Shown here piece by piece: positions 25,844-32,449 of a DNA stretch of 32,449 nucleotides (its first letter is position 1; each line of letters starts with the position of its first letter). Both the position numbers and the translations under genes were made by a program. The notes below the pieces were generated by a model. It searched no databases. It was not told the origin of the DNA and saw nothing but the letters and a program-made list of their open reading frames with translations. The DNA is from an uncultured Pelagibacteraceae bacterium (lineage in GTDB: Bacteria; Pseudomonadota; Alphaproteobacteria; Pelagibacterales; Pelagibacteraceae): the NCBI GenBank assembly GCA_902582345.1, contig CACHRU010000009.1, positions 1 through 32,449 on the forward strand. Reading direction: 5' to 3'.

Positions 25844-27006
25844 TTCTTACTCTCCGCTAAAATTTTTATAGTAGTTTTCCTTGCCCATGAATCAATTTTA
25901 AAAATTTCATTTAATTTTTTTGCTCTGTGTATAGCATATTTCTTGTAGTTTTTGTCTTTTAAAACCCTAAAAATAGACTTTGATATTGTATTAAAGCTTA
26001 TTTTTTTAAGTAAAAACTGATCAACTAATATTTCATTCGCCGCATTTATAATAATTGCAGTGGAAGGATACTTGTTCAATTTGGGTAACAATTTAATAAT
26101 AGGAAAATTCTTTTCTGGTACTTCAATAAAATTTAAATTTTGTAATTTACTATTAATGATTTTTTCTTTGAGATATTTTTTAATATCATTATCTTTTTCA
26201 TTTATTGCATTTGAGATAGGAACAATCATATCTGGTTGATGATACAAAAATTTAGTTATGCCACTTTTAAATTGCACAATTGCATGGACTAGTGATTGGG
26301 GGTGGATAATTATTTTAAATTTATTAAATGGAAAAGAGAACAGTTTTGAAGCTTCAATTAATTCTAAAATTTTATTCATCAAAGTTGCAGAGTCAATCGA
26401 AATTTTTTTTCCCATTGACCATTTGGGGTGTCTTAAAGCATGATGTAGTTTTACTTTATTCATTTTTTGTCTTGAAAAATTTAAAAAAGGTCCACCTGAA
26501 GCGGTTAGGTATATTTTATCAATTTCATCGTTTGGGATATCTTTAATAAGTTGAGCTATTGAAAAATGTTCAGAGTCTATAGGGACAATTATAGAGTTAT
26601 ATTTTTTAGCAGTTTTTTTAATTAAATTCCAACCACAAATGATTGCTTCTTTATTGGCGAGAAGAATTTTTTTACTGTTTTTAATAAATTGAATAGTTGG
26701 TTTTAAGCTTGCCAATCCAGGTATCGCAACTATTGTAAAATCATTTTTTTCTTTTATTTTATCATAATCAGAAACAATTTTAGTGTGTTTAAATTTATAA
26801 TTAATATTTAATCTTCTAAATACTTTTTTATCTGCCACCACATAATATTTTGGTTTAAATGTTCTGATTTGTTTTAAAATTTTTTTTAAATTAGAATTTG
26901 CTACTAAGGTATTAATTTTAAATAGTTTTTTTTCTTTCAAGATAATTTTTAACGATGTCTCACCTATAGATCCCGTAGAACCTAATATTGAAATTTTTTT
27001 TTTCAT
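25840..27006 (-). CDS. dxr: 1-deoxy-D-xylulose 5-phosphate reductoisomerase
   Basis: Dxr makes 2-C-methylerythritol 4-phosphate with NADPH, the committed step of the non-mevalonate isoprenoid pathway. The 388-residue product has the N-terminal nucleotide-binding GSTGSIGETSLKI, ANKEAIICGW, the metal-binding IDSEHFSIAQ, TASGGPF, RHPKWSMGKKISIDSATLMNK and HPQSLVHAIVQF. It overlaps cdsA by four bases and bamA by four bases. It supplies the isoprenoid precursors used by the nearby uppS product. Confidence 0.97.
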   Translation of the reverse strand: MKKKISILGSTGSIGETSLKIILKEKKLFKINTLVANSNLKKILKQIRTFKPKYYVVADKKVFRRLNINYKFKHTKIVSDYDKIKEKNDFTIVAIPGLASLKPTIQFIKNSKKILLANKEAIICGWNLIKKTAKKYNSIIVPIDSEHFSIAQLIKDIPNDEIDKIYLTASGGPFLNFSRQKMNKVKLHHALRHPKWSMGKKISIDSATLMNKILELIEASKLFSFPFNKFKIIIHPQSLVHAIVQFKSGITKFLYHQPDMIVPISNAINEKDNDIKKYLKEKIINSKLQNLNFIEVPEKNFPIIKLLPKLNKYPSTAIIINAANEILVDQFLLKKISFNTISKSIFRVLKDKNYKKYAIHRAKKLNEIFKIDSWARKTTIKILAESKK

Positions 27007-27650
27007 GACATAATATAAAAAGTTATTAATCCTGCTGGAAAACCTAAAATAATACTATCAACCCTATCAAGTATACCACCATGTCCTGGCAAAAAATTTC
27101 CAGTATCTTTTAATTTTGCTTTTCTTTTAAGTAGAGAAATAAAAACATCACCAAGTTGACAAAAAAGAGTTGTGATCAAAATAAAAGTTATCAAATTAAG
27201 GTTAAAATTAATTAATTCCAAAATAGAAAAAATAAATGAAACGAAAACTGGTAAGATAAAACATCCTATACTTCCAGCTATCGTTTTATTTGGACTTATT
27301 TTTGTTAATTTTGGTCCTTTGAAAATCTTTCCAAATACAAGACCGCCTATATCAGACAAGAAACATATAAGAATTAAAAAGAAAGAAAGTAATTTTGTAG
27401 ATAAACTTTGAGAAAGAGTAAATATCGTGAATGAAATAAGTGACACATAAATCAAAAAAATCAACGAAAAGAAAACTCTAAAATTAAATATATTTTTTAT
27501 CTTTTTAATTAAGTTAAAAAATTCAATAAACGAAATCACTGTGATTATAATTAAAAAATATAATAATAAATAATTATAAAGAAACATTAGAAAAAACAAA
27601 CAAACTAATATAACAGAAGTTATCAATCTTTTTTTAAATTCATAACTCAT
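27003..27650 (-). CDS. cdsA: phosphatidate cytidylyltransferase
   Basis: CdsA makes CDP-diacylglycerol from phosphatidate and CTP in the inner membrane. The 215-residue product is a polytopic membrane protein with about six hydrophobic segments. It has the family signature near the C-terminus, SLLKRKAKLKDTGNFLPGHG followed by GILDRVDS. It is shorter than the E. coli protein (285) and close to compact alphaproteobacterial versions; the N-terminal helices are reduced. It starts three bases after the uppS stop codon and its end overlaps dxr. Confidence 0.93.
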   Translation of the reverse strand: MSYEFKKRLITSVILVCLFFLMFLYNYLLLYFLIIITVISFIEFFNLIKKIKNIFNFRVFFSLIFLIYVSLISFTIFTLSQSLSTKLLSFFLILICFLSDIGGLVFGKIFKGPKLTKISPNKTIAGSIGCFILPVFVSFIFSILELINFNLNLITFILITTLFCQLGDVFISLLKRKAKLKDTGNFLPGHGGILDRVDSIILGFPAGLITFYIMS

Positions 27651-27653
27651 TTA

Positions 27654-28331
27654 TTAAATCCCTCCAAAGTTTCTTTTTATTCTTTTATATTTTAATACAA
27701 TCCTTTTCAAATCGTTTTTGTTAAAGTCTGGCCAAAGTTTATCTAAAAAATTTAGTTCGGTATATGCAAGTTGCCATAACATAAAATTACTTAACCTTTT
27801 CTTTCCCCCAGTTCTAATAAGAATATCTGGGTCAGGAAGATTTTGTGTATAAAGTTTATTATTAATTGATTTGATAGAAATTTTACTCTTACTATTTTTC
27901 AATTTATTAAAGCAGTCAATTAGCTCTGCACGTGACCCATAATTAATAGCTAAATTAACTAATATATTTTTATTTTTTTTTGTCTTTTGAACAGTCTTCT
28001 TTATGATTTTTCTTGTGTTTTTTGGAATATTAGAAATTTTGCCTAAAAAATTTATTTTTATTTTATTTTTCATTACGTCTTTCATCTCTCTCTCAAAATA
28101 AGTTTGTATTAATTTAAAAAGAAAATTTATTTCAGATTTTGGTCTTTTCCAATTTTCCGTGGAAAAAACATAAAAAGTGACAATTGGAATTTTTAATAAA
28201 ATAGAAGCTTTAACGATCTCTTGAACTACATTAACACCTTTGAGATGGCCATAATTTCTGCCTCTCCTTTTTTTAATACCCCACCTTCCATTACCATCCA
28301 TTATGAAGGCAATGTGTTTGAGACTATTCAT
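27654..28331 (-). CDS. uppS: di-trans,poly-cis-undecaprenyl-diphosphate synthase
   Basis: UppS builds the C55 undecaprenyl diphosphate carrier for cell-wall and polysaccharide synthesis from farnesyl and isopentenyl diphosphates. The 225-residue product shows the catalytic Asp in AFIMDGNGRWG, GHLKGV, TFYVFSTENWKRP, AINYGSRAELID, and the C-terminal DILIRTGGKKRLSNFMLWQL then YTELNF. It overlaps frr by four bases (ATGA). Size and motifs are typical of cis-prenyltransferases. Confidence 0.96.
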   Translation of the reverse strand: MNSLKHIAFIMDGNGRWGIKKRRGRNYGHLKGVNVVQEIVKASILLKIPIVTFYVFSTENWKRPKSEINFLFKLIQTYFEREMKDVMKNKIKINFLGKISNIPKNTRKIIKKTVQKTKKNKNILVNLAINYGSRAELIDCFNKLKNSKSKISIKSINNKLYTQNLPDPDILIRTGGKKRLSNFMLWQLAYTELNFLDKLWPDFNKNDLKRIVLKYKRIKRNFGGI

Positions 28332-28888
28332 ATACTCAGTATTTCTTTTTCTTTGTCTGCAACAATCTTCTCTATAACAACTACATTATCATCAGTAATC
28401 TTTTGTATTTTTTTTTCAAAATTTTTAGTTTCGTCTTCGCTTGCCTGTTTATCTTTTAAAAGTTTTTTTATATCTTCATTTGCCTCTCGCCTAATATTTC
28501 TTATTGAAACTTTACTTTTTTCACTCATATTTTTCAAAATTTTAGTGAGATCTTTTCTTCTTTCTTCGGTAAGATCTGGTATTCTTATCCTTAACAATTG
28601 CCCATCTATTTGCGGATTGACACCTAGATCAGATTTTTTAATCGCTGCATCAACTAATGTTACATTTGCTTGATCCCAAACCTGTATTGAGATTAATCTT
28701 GCCTCTGGAATACTTATTGTTGCTAACTGATTAATCGGCATTTGTTGGCCATAAACATCCACTCTTATATTGTCCAACATAGCTGAATTAGCTCTACCCG
28801 TTCTAAGTGTTGAGATATCTTTTTTAAGTGATTGTATTGTTTTATCCATCTTTGATGAATAATTTTTTTCATTAAATTGAGCGCTCAT
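28328..28888 (-). CDS. frr: ribosome recycling factor
   Basis: Frr, with EF-G, splits post-termination ribosomes. The 186-residue product is full length and shows the family segments MDKTIQSLKKDISTLRTGRA, LDNIRVDVYGQQMPINQLAT, SIQVWDQANV, RIRIPDLTEERRKDLTKILK and VSIRNIRREANEDIKKL. The ATG follows the tsf stop codon with no gap (TAAATG). In most bacteria pyrH lies between tsf and frr; here it does not. Confidence 0.97.
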   Translation of the reverse strand: MSAQFNEKNYSSKMDKTIQSLKKDISTLRTGRANSAMLDNIRVDVYGQQMPINQLATISIPEARLISIQVWDQANVTLVDAAIKKSDLGVNPQIDGQLLRIRIPDLTEERRKDLTKILKNMSEKSKVSIRNIRREANEDIKKLLKDKQASEDETKNFEKKIQKITDDNVVVIEKIVADKEKEILSI

Positions 28889-29752
28889 TTATACTCCTTC
28901 GCCAACTTTAAATCTAACGAAGTCTATAATTTTAATTTGAGAATTTACAGAACTTTCTTTCAAAATGTCAGAAACAGTTTTTTTAGGGTCCATAATCCAT
29001 GCTTGATTAATTAATGTATTATCCGCGATAAATTTGTTTATTTTCCCTTTTGAGATTTTTTCTATAATATCTCCTTTTTTTCCAGAATTAATTAATTCTT
29101 CTTTTATTATTTCTGTTTCTTTTTTAATTATATCTTTATCGAGATCTTTTCTATCGAGCGAGATAGGGTTGGATGCAGTGATATGCATACAAATCTTATT
29201 GCCTATATCCTTTTTATCCTCACTCACATTTGAAAGTTTTACGACAGATATAATCTTACCAATTTTTTTTTCAACTTGAGTATGAACGTAATAAAAATTT
29301 AATCCATCTTTATCATCAAAAAATTTTGCTCTCCTTATGAAAATCTTTTCACCAATTTTTGCAATAAGATCAACTAGTGCATCTTTTACCATAGAGCCAC
29401 TTTTCATTTTTGTCTCATTTAATTGATTTAGATCTCCTTTAACTTTAAAATTTAATTCTGAGATTTCTTTACAAAAAATAATAAAATCTTTATTTTTTGC
29501 AACAAAGTCAGTTTCACTATTTATTTCAATTAAAGAAATTTGATTTTTCTCTTCGTGAACTAAAACTAACCCTTCTGAAGCAGTTCTGTTCATTTTTTTT
29601 GATGCTTTAGCAATTCCTTTTTTTCTTAAAAAATCAATAGACTTTTCTAAATCGCCGTTATTTTCATCTATTGCTATTTTACAATCTTTAAACCCTACTC
29701 CGGTTAGTTCACGGAGTTTCTTAATATTTTGTAAAGTATCCTTATCTGACAT
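28889..29752 (-). CDS. tsf: translation elongation factor Ts
   Basis: EF-Ts recycles EF-Tu from its GDP form. The 287-residue product starts with a UBA-like domain (LQNIKKLRELTGVGFKDCKI, ALxxxxGD-like segment NNGDLEKSIDFLRKKG), followed by the core signature SETDFVAKNKDF and the dimerisation/EF-Tu-binding domains. It begins 17 bases after rpsB and is followed immediately by frr, so it depends on the rpsB promoter and leader. Confidence 0.97.
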   Translation of the reverse strand: MSDKDTLQNIKKLRELTGVGFKDCKIAIDENNGDLEKSIDFLRKKGIAKASKKMNRTASEGLVLVHEEKNQISLIEINSETDFVAKNKDFIIFCKEISELNFKVKGDLNQLNETKMKSGSMVKDALVDLIAKIGEKIFIRRAKFFDDKDGLNFYYVHTQVEKKIGKIISVVKLSNVSEDKKDIGNKICMHITASNPISLDRKDLDKDIIKKETEIIKEELINSGKKGDIIEKISKGKINKFIADNTLINQAWIMDPKKTVSDILKESSVNSQIKIIDFVRFKVGEGV

Positions 29753-29769
29753 TTTATTTTATTTATTTT

Positions 29770-30546
29770 TTATTTTTTTTCAGGAAGTTTTTTTTTTGTA
29801 GACAGCTTTTTTGAATTTTTTTTATCCTCATTTTTAGACTCATCATCTTTTTTCTTTGCTATATTTTTTTGTGCGTCTAAAATCGTGTTTTTTAACAAAT
29901 CACAGTACAAATTAATTGATCTGCGAGCATCATCATTTCCAGGGATTGGAAATTCAATATCTGTAGGATCTGAATTAGTATCTAAAATTGCAATAATTGG
30001 TATTTTTAATTTAATAGCTTCTTTAACTGCCAAAGACTCTATATTTGTATCGATTATGAAAATCATCTCAGGAACTTTTTTCATTTCAGCTATACCGCCT
30101 AATGACCTTCGAAGTTTATCTCTTTCTTTACCTAGCTTAAGTATTTCTTTTTTTGTAAAACCGATGTCATCTTTTGAAAGTTGATCTTCGAGTAGCTTCA
30201 TTCTTTTGATTGAATTTTGTATCGTGTTCCAATTAGTTAACATGCCTCCTAGCCATCTATAATTAACAAAATATTGATTTGTCTCTTTAGCCAAATCACT
30301 TACTTGTTCAGAGGCTTGCTTTTTAGTAGAAACTATCAAAATTTTTCCACCTGCAGCAATACATTTATGTATTTCAGATAACGCATTTTTTAAGAATACA
30401 ACTGTTTGTGTAAGATCTATAATGTGAATTGAATTCTTTTCTCCAAAAATATAGTTTTTCATTTTAGGATTCCATCTAAGTGTTTTGTGACCTAGGTGAA
30501 CCCCAGCTTCTAATAATTGTTTAATATTTATCTCAGGCACATTCAT
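29770..30546 (-). CDS. rpsB: 30S ribosomal protein S2
   Basis: S2 binds at the back of the small subunit and is needed for S1 docking. The 258-residue product shows LLEAGVHLGHKTLRWNPKMK, YIFGEKNSIHIIDLTQTV, the segment YRWLGGMLTNW, PEMIFIIDTN and PIPGNDDARRSI. A lysine-rich, charged tail of about 30 residues follows. It is the first gene of a fifteen-gene run to lpxB. A leader RNA of about 80-90 bases with hairpins and a potential pseudoknot near the start codon precedes it, so autoregulation by S2 is likely. Confidence 0.98.
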   Translation of the reverse strand: MNVPEINIKQLLEAGVHLGHKTLRWNPKMKNYIFGEKNSIHIIDLTQTVVFLKNALSEIHKCIAAGGKILIVSTKKQASEQVSDLAKETNQYFVNYRWLGGMLTNWNTIQNSIKRMKLLEDQLSKDDIGFTKKEILKLGKERDKLRRSLGGIAEMKKVPEMIFIIDTNIESLAVKEAIKLKIPIIAILDTNSDPTDIEFPIPGNDDARRSINLYCDLLKNTILDAQKNIAKKKDDESKNEDKKNSKKLSTKKKLPEKK

Positions 30547-30625
30547 TTTATTTTCCGGTTAATCCACCACAGCTTTACCTTTAAAGGACCGGTAAGGTGT
30601 TTAAACCTTAGATGCTGTGTGCGAA
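30547..30625 (-). ncRNA. rpsB leader RNA (ribosomal protein S2 cis-regulatory motif)
   Basis: This spacer is richer in G and C than the window. On the minus strand it holds, in order: CACAGC (30619-30614); a perfect hairpin UAAGGU/ACCUUA (30610-30605 with 30598-30593, 6-base loop); CCGGU (30592-30588); the self-complementary CCUUUAAAGG (30587-30578); GCUGUG (30073 offset not used; 30573-30568), which pairs with CACAGC; and ACCGG (30559-30555), which pairs with CCGGU, only eight bases before the start codon. The crossing pairs form a pseudoknot that would cover the ribosome entry site. A structured element before rpsB was reported in 'Cand. Pelagibacter ubique' (Meyer and colleagues, 2009); that this is the same motif is inferred from position and organism. 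Confidence 0.75.
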
Positions 30626-30634
30626 ATTTAACGT

Positions 30635-30663
30635 TTGATACATTTAAAACATAAAAAAATCAA
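30635..30663 (-). promoter_or_regulatory. candidate rpsB promoter
   Basis: On the minus strand TTGATT (30663-30658) and TATCAA (30640-30635) are separated by 17 bases. They lie directly after the dnaE stop codon and about ten bases before the first paired element of the rpsB leader. Transcription would begin near 30628. Confidence 0.5.
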
Positions 30664-30667
30664 GTTT

Positions 30668-32449
30668 TTAAAAGCTTATTTTTTTAACGTATTCTCTTGT
30701 TTTTATTGTATTTAGTGCGCTTAAATCGACTTTTCTAGTTTTTTCTAATTTAAAAATAAGATTTTTGTTATTATTATTTATTACTAAGTTTACTTCTGTT
30801 TCACCATTTAAATGTAGAATTTTCTCTAAGTCAACAGGGTCAAAGTTTGAATTTAATTCAATAAAAATTTTTTTATAAGCTTTTTTAATCATTTCATCTA
30901 AACTTAATATTTTTTTTAAGTTTACGCGTATCTTTTCGTTATCTTGACTAGCAATATCTTTTTGAAGGGTCATAACAAAAGAGTTTGCCTCTTTCAATTT
31001 TTCTCTATTATTTATTAAAATTTCAGAAAAAATGAAGAGTTCAAACTCTCCTGAATTATCACTGAATTTGATAATGGCAAATGGTGTTCCTTTAGAGCTT
31101 TTTTTTTCAACTATTGACATTATAGTTCCAGCTACAAGCGCTTCATTTTTTTCATTTTGAATAAAATCTTTATAAGAATTAATCTTCAGTTGAGAAAATA
31201 AATTTTGATATTCATTCAATGGATGATCTGAGATGTAAAATCCCAAAGATGAAAATTCTTCTATTAGCATCTCCTTTTTGGACCATTCGTCTTTCTTGTA
31301 ATTTAATTCAAAATTCTCTTCCTTTATATTGGGATTATCATTAAATAAATTAGTTTGATTGTTATTTCTATCTTCGTTAATTTTTTTTATACTTTGAATA
31401 ATTTTTGGTATGGATACAAAAAGTTTTTTTCTATTTATTTCCAAATTATCAAAAGCACCTGCTTTTACCAATCCTTCTAATTGAAGCTTATTCACATCCT
31501 TTTGGTCTACCCTTTTTATAAAATCATTTAAAGTTTTAAATTTCCCATTTTTTTCTCTCTCTTTTATAATGTTTGAAATAGCTTCAAAACCCACATTTTT
31601 AATTGCTCCTAATCCATAAAAAATTTTATTTTTTTCAGCTTTAAATTCTGCAAAACAGTGATTTATATCTGGTCTGATAACCTCAACTTTAAGCCTTTTT
31701 AATTCTTCAACAAACTCTCTTAATTTGCCTGTATTTGTAAGTTCTGTTGACATTGTGGCCGCTATGAAATCTTCTTTATAATAGGTTTTTAAATATGCAG
31801 TCTGATAGGCTATCAATGCATATGCGGCTGCGTGACTTTTGTTAAATCCGTATTCTGCGAAAGGCTCTATTTTTGTAAAAACATATTCAGCTACATCTTT
31901 TTTAATATTGTTATTTAAGGCTCCACTTACAAACCTCTCTTTTTGTTTTTCAAGTTCAGCCCTTTTCTTTTTACCCATAGCTCTTCTCAATATATCTGCT
32001 TCCCCTGCTGTAAAGCCTGCAAGTTTTTGGGCGATTTGCATCACTTGTTCCTGGTATATAATTATTCCATAGGTTGGTGATAAGATATCTTTTATTGTTT
32101 CGTGAATATAATCAGGTTTACGAATACCATTTTTACAATCATTATAAATTGGAATGTTGCTCATTGGTCCTGGTCTATACAAAGCTACTAATGCTATAAT
32201 ATCATCAAATCTATTTGGTTTCATTTGCCGTATAGCTTCACGCATACCTGTGCTTTCAAGTTGAAACAGACCTGTTGTTTCTCCTGTAGACAATAATTCA
32301 AATACTTTTTTATCGTCTAAATTTATTTTACTGATATCAAGTTTGATACTTTTTGACTCTAACATTTTAAGAGTTTTACTTATTACTGTAAGTGTTTTTA
32401 GTCCTAGTAAATCAAATTTTACTAATCCAGCATTCTCAGATGAATACAT
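30668..32449 (-). CDS. dnaE: DNA polymerase III alpha subunit, partial (N-terminal part outside window)
   Basis: DnaE is the replicative polymerase subunit. The visible 593 residues are the C-terminal half. The part begins just before the palm segment GLVKFDLLGLKTLT, whose Asp corresponds to the third catalytic Asp of E. coli DnaE (Asp555). It continues with STGETTGLFQLESTGMR, ALYRPGPM, YGIIIYQEQVMQIAQKLAGF, the fingers segment GFNKSHAAAYALIAYQTAYL, a helix-hairpin-helix region (about 280-345), and an OB-fold domain (EALVAGTIMSIVEKKSSKGT then FAIIKFSDNSGEFELFIF). A full protein has about 1,150 residues. The frame is open to the right edge, so the first Met in the window is internal. The gene ends five bases before the rpsB promoter candidate. 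Confidence 0.97.
   Translation of the reverse strand: MYSSENAGLVKFDLLGLKTLTVISKTLKMLESKSIKLDISKINLDDKKVFELLSTGETTGLFQLESTGMREAIRQMKPNRFDDIIALVALYRPGPMSNIPIYNDCKNGIRKPDYIHETIKDILSPTYGIIIYQEQVMQIAQKLAGFTAGEADILRRAMGKKKRAELEKQKERFVSGALNNNIKKDVAEYVFTKIEPFAEYGFNKSHAAAYALIAYQTAYLKTYYKEDFIAATMSTELTNTGKLREFVEELKRLKVEVIRPDINHCFAEFKAEKNKIFYGLGAIKNVGFEAISNIIKEREKNGKFKTLNDFIKRVDQKDVNKLQLEGLVKAGAFDNLEINRKKLFVSIPKIIQSIKKINEDRNNNQTNLFNDNPNIKEENFELNYKKDEWSKKEMLIEEFSSLGFYISDHPLNEYQNLFSQLKINSYKDFIQNEKNEALVAGTIMSIVEKKSSKGTPFAIIKFSDNSGEFELFIFSEILINNREKLKEANSFVMTLQKDIASQDNEKIRVNLKKILSLDEMIKKAYKKIFIELNSNFDPVDLEKILHLNGETEVNLVINNNNKNLIFKLEKTRKVDLSALNTIKTREYVKKISF

Overview
The window is a strongly AT-rich, very compact stretch of bacterial chromosome. 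Almost every gene touches or overlaps its neighbour. It looks like a member of the SAR11 clade (Pelagibacterales, Alphaproteobacteria). The reasons are the base composition, the alphaproteobacterial gene order (eno-kdsA-pyrG-secG-tpiA / ppiD-trpEGDC-lexA-gltX and rpsB-tsf-frr-uppS-cdsA-dxr-bamA-skp-lpxD-fabZ-lpxA-lpxI-lpxB), a GAAC-N7-GAAC SOS box at lexA, a DUF1476 (F1-ATPase zeta inhibitor) gene, and an rpsB leader RNA of the kind described in 'Candidatus Pelagibacter ubique'. This is inference from content; no 16S gene is present.

Layout. (1) Positions 1-4325, minus strand: tpiA, secG, pyrG, kdsA and eno (eno runs off the left edge), covering glycolysis, protein export, CTP and Kdo synthesis. 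(2) Positions 4395-11819, plus strand: a PpiD/SurA-type periplasmic chaperone coupled to trpE-trpG-trpD-trpC, then SOS-controlled lexA and gltX. (3) Positions 11820-17338, the accessory part: a PD-(D/E)XK nuclease-like gene with a 61-aa coiled-coil partner (minus), the DUF1476 gene (plus), and a minus-strand operon of five genes: a 56-aa two-helix membrane protein, a DUF2167 membrane protein interrupted by an in-frame stop, a PrsW-type intramembrane protease, and two unrecognised proteins with the layout membrane helix / extracytoplasmic helical domain / membrane helix. (4) Positions 17339-30546, minus strand: one unbroken run of fifteen genes starting at rpsB and ending at lpxB, joining translation, isoprenoid and phospholipid precursors, outer-membrane assembly and lipid A synthesis. 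A periplasmic sugar dehydrogenase and a periplasmic MsrA sit inside its lipid A end. pyrH and rseP, normally part of this run in relatives, are not here. (5) Positions 30668-32449, minus strand: the C-terminal part of dnaE, entering from the right edge.

Most of the window is housekeeping. The parts that deserve attention are the PrsW/DUF2167/two-sensor-like-protein operon with its apparently broken DUF2167 gene and an apparently leaderless promoter, the nuclease/coiled-coil pair, the pseudoknot-like rpsB leader, and the gaps and insertions in otherwise conserved operons. No rRNA, tRNA, CRISPR array, insertion sequence or phage gene was recognised. No gene-free stretch exceeds 300 bases; the longest is about 190 bases at 17146-17338.
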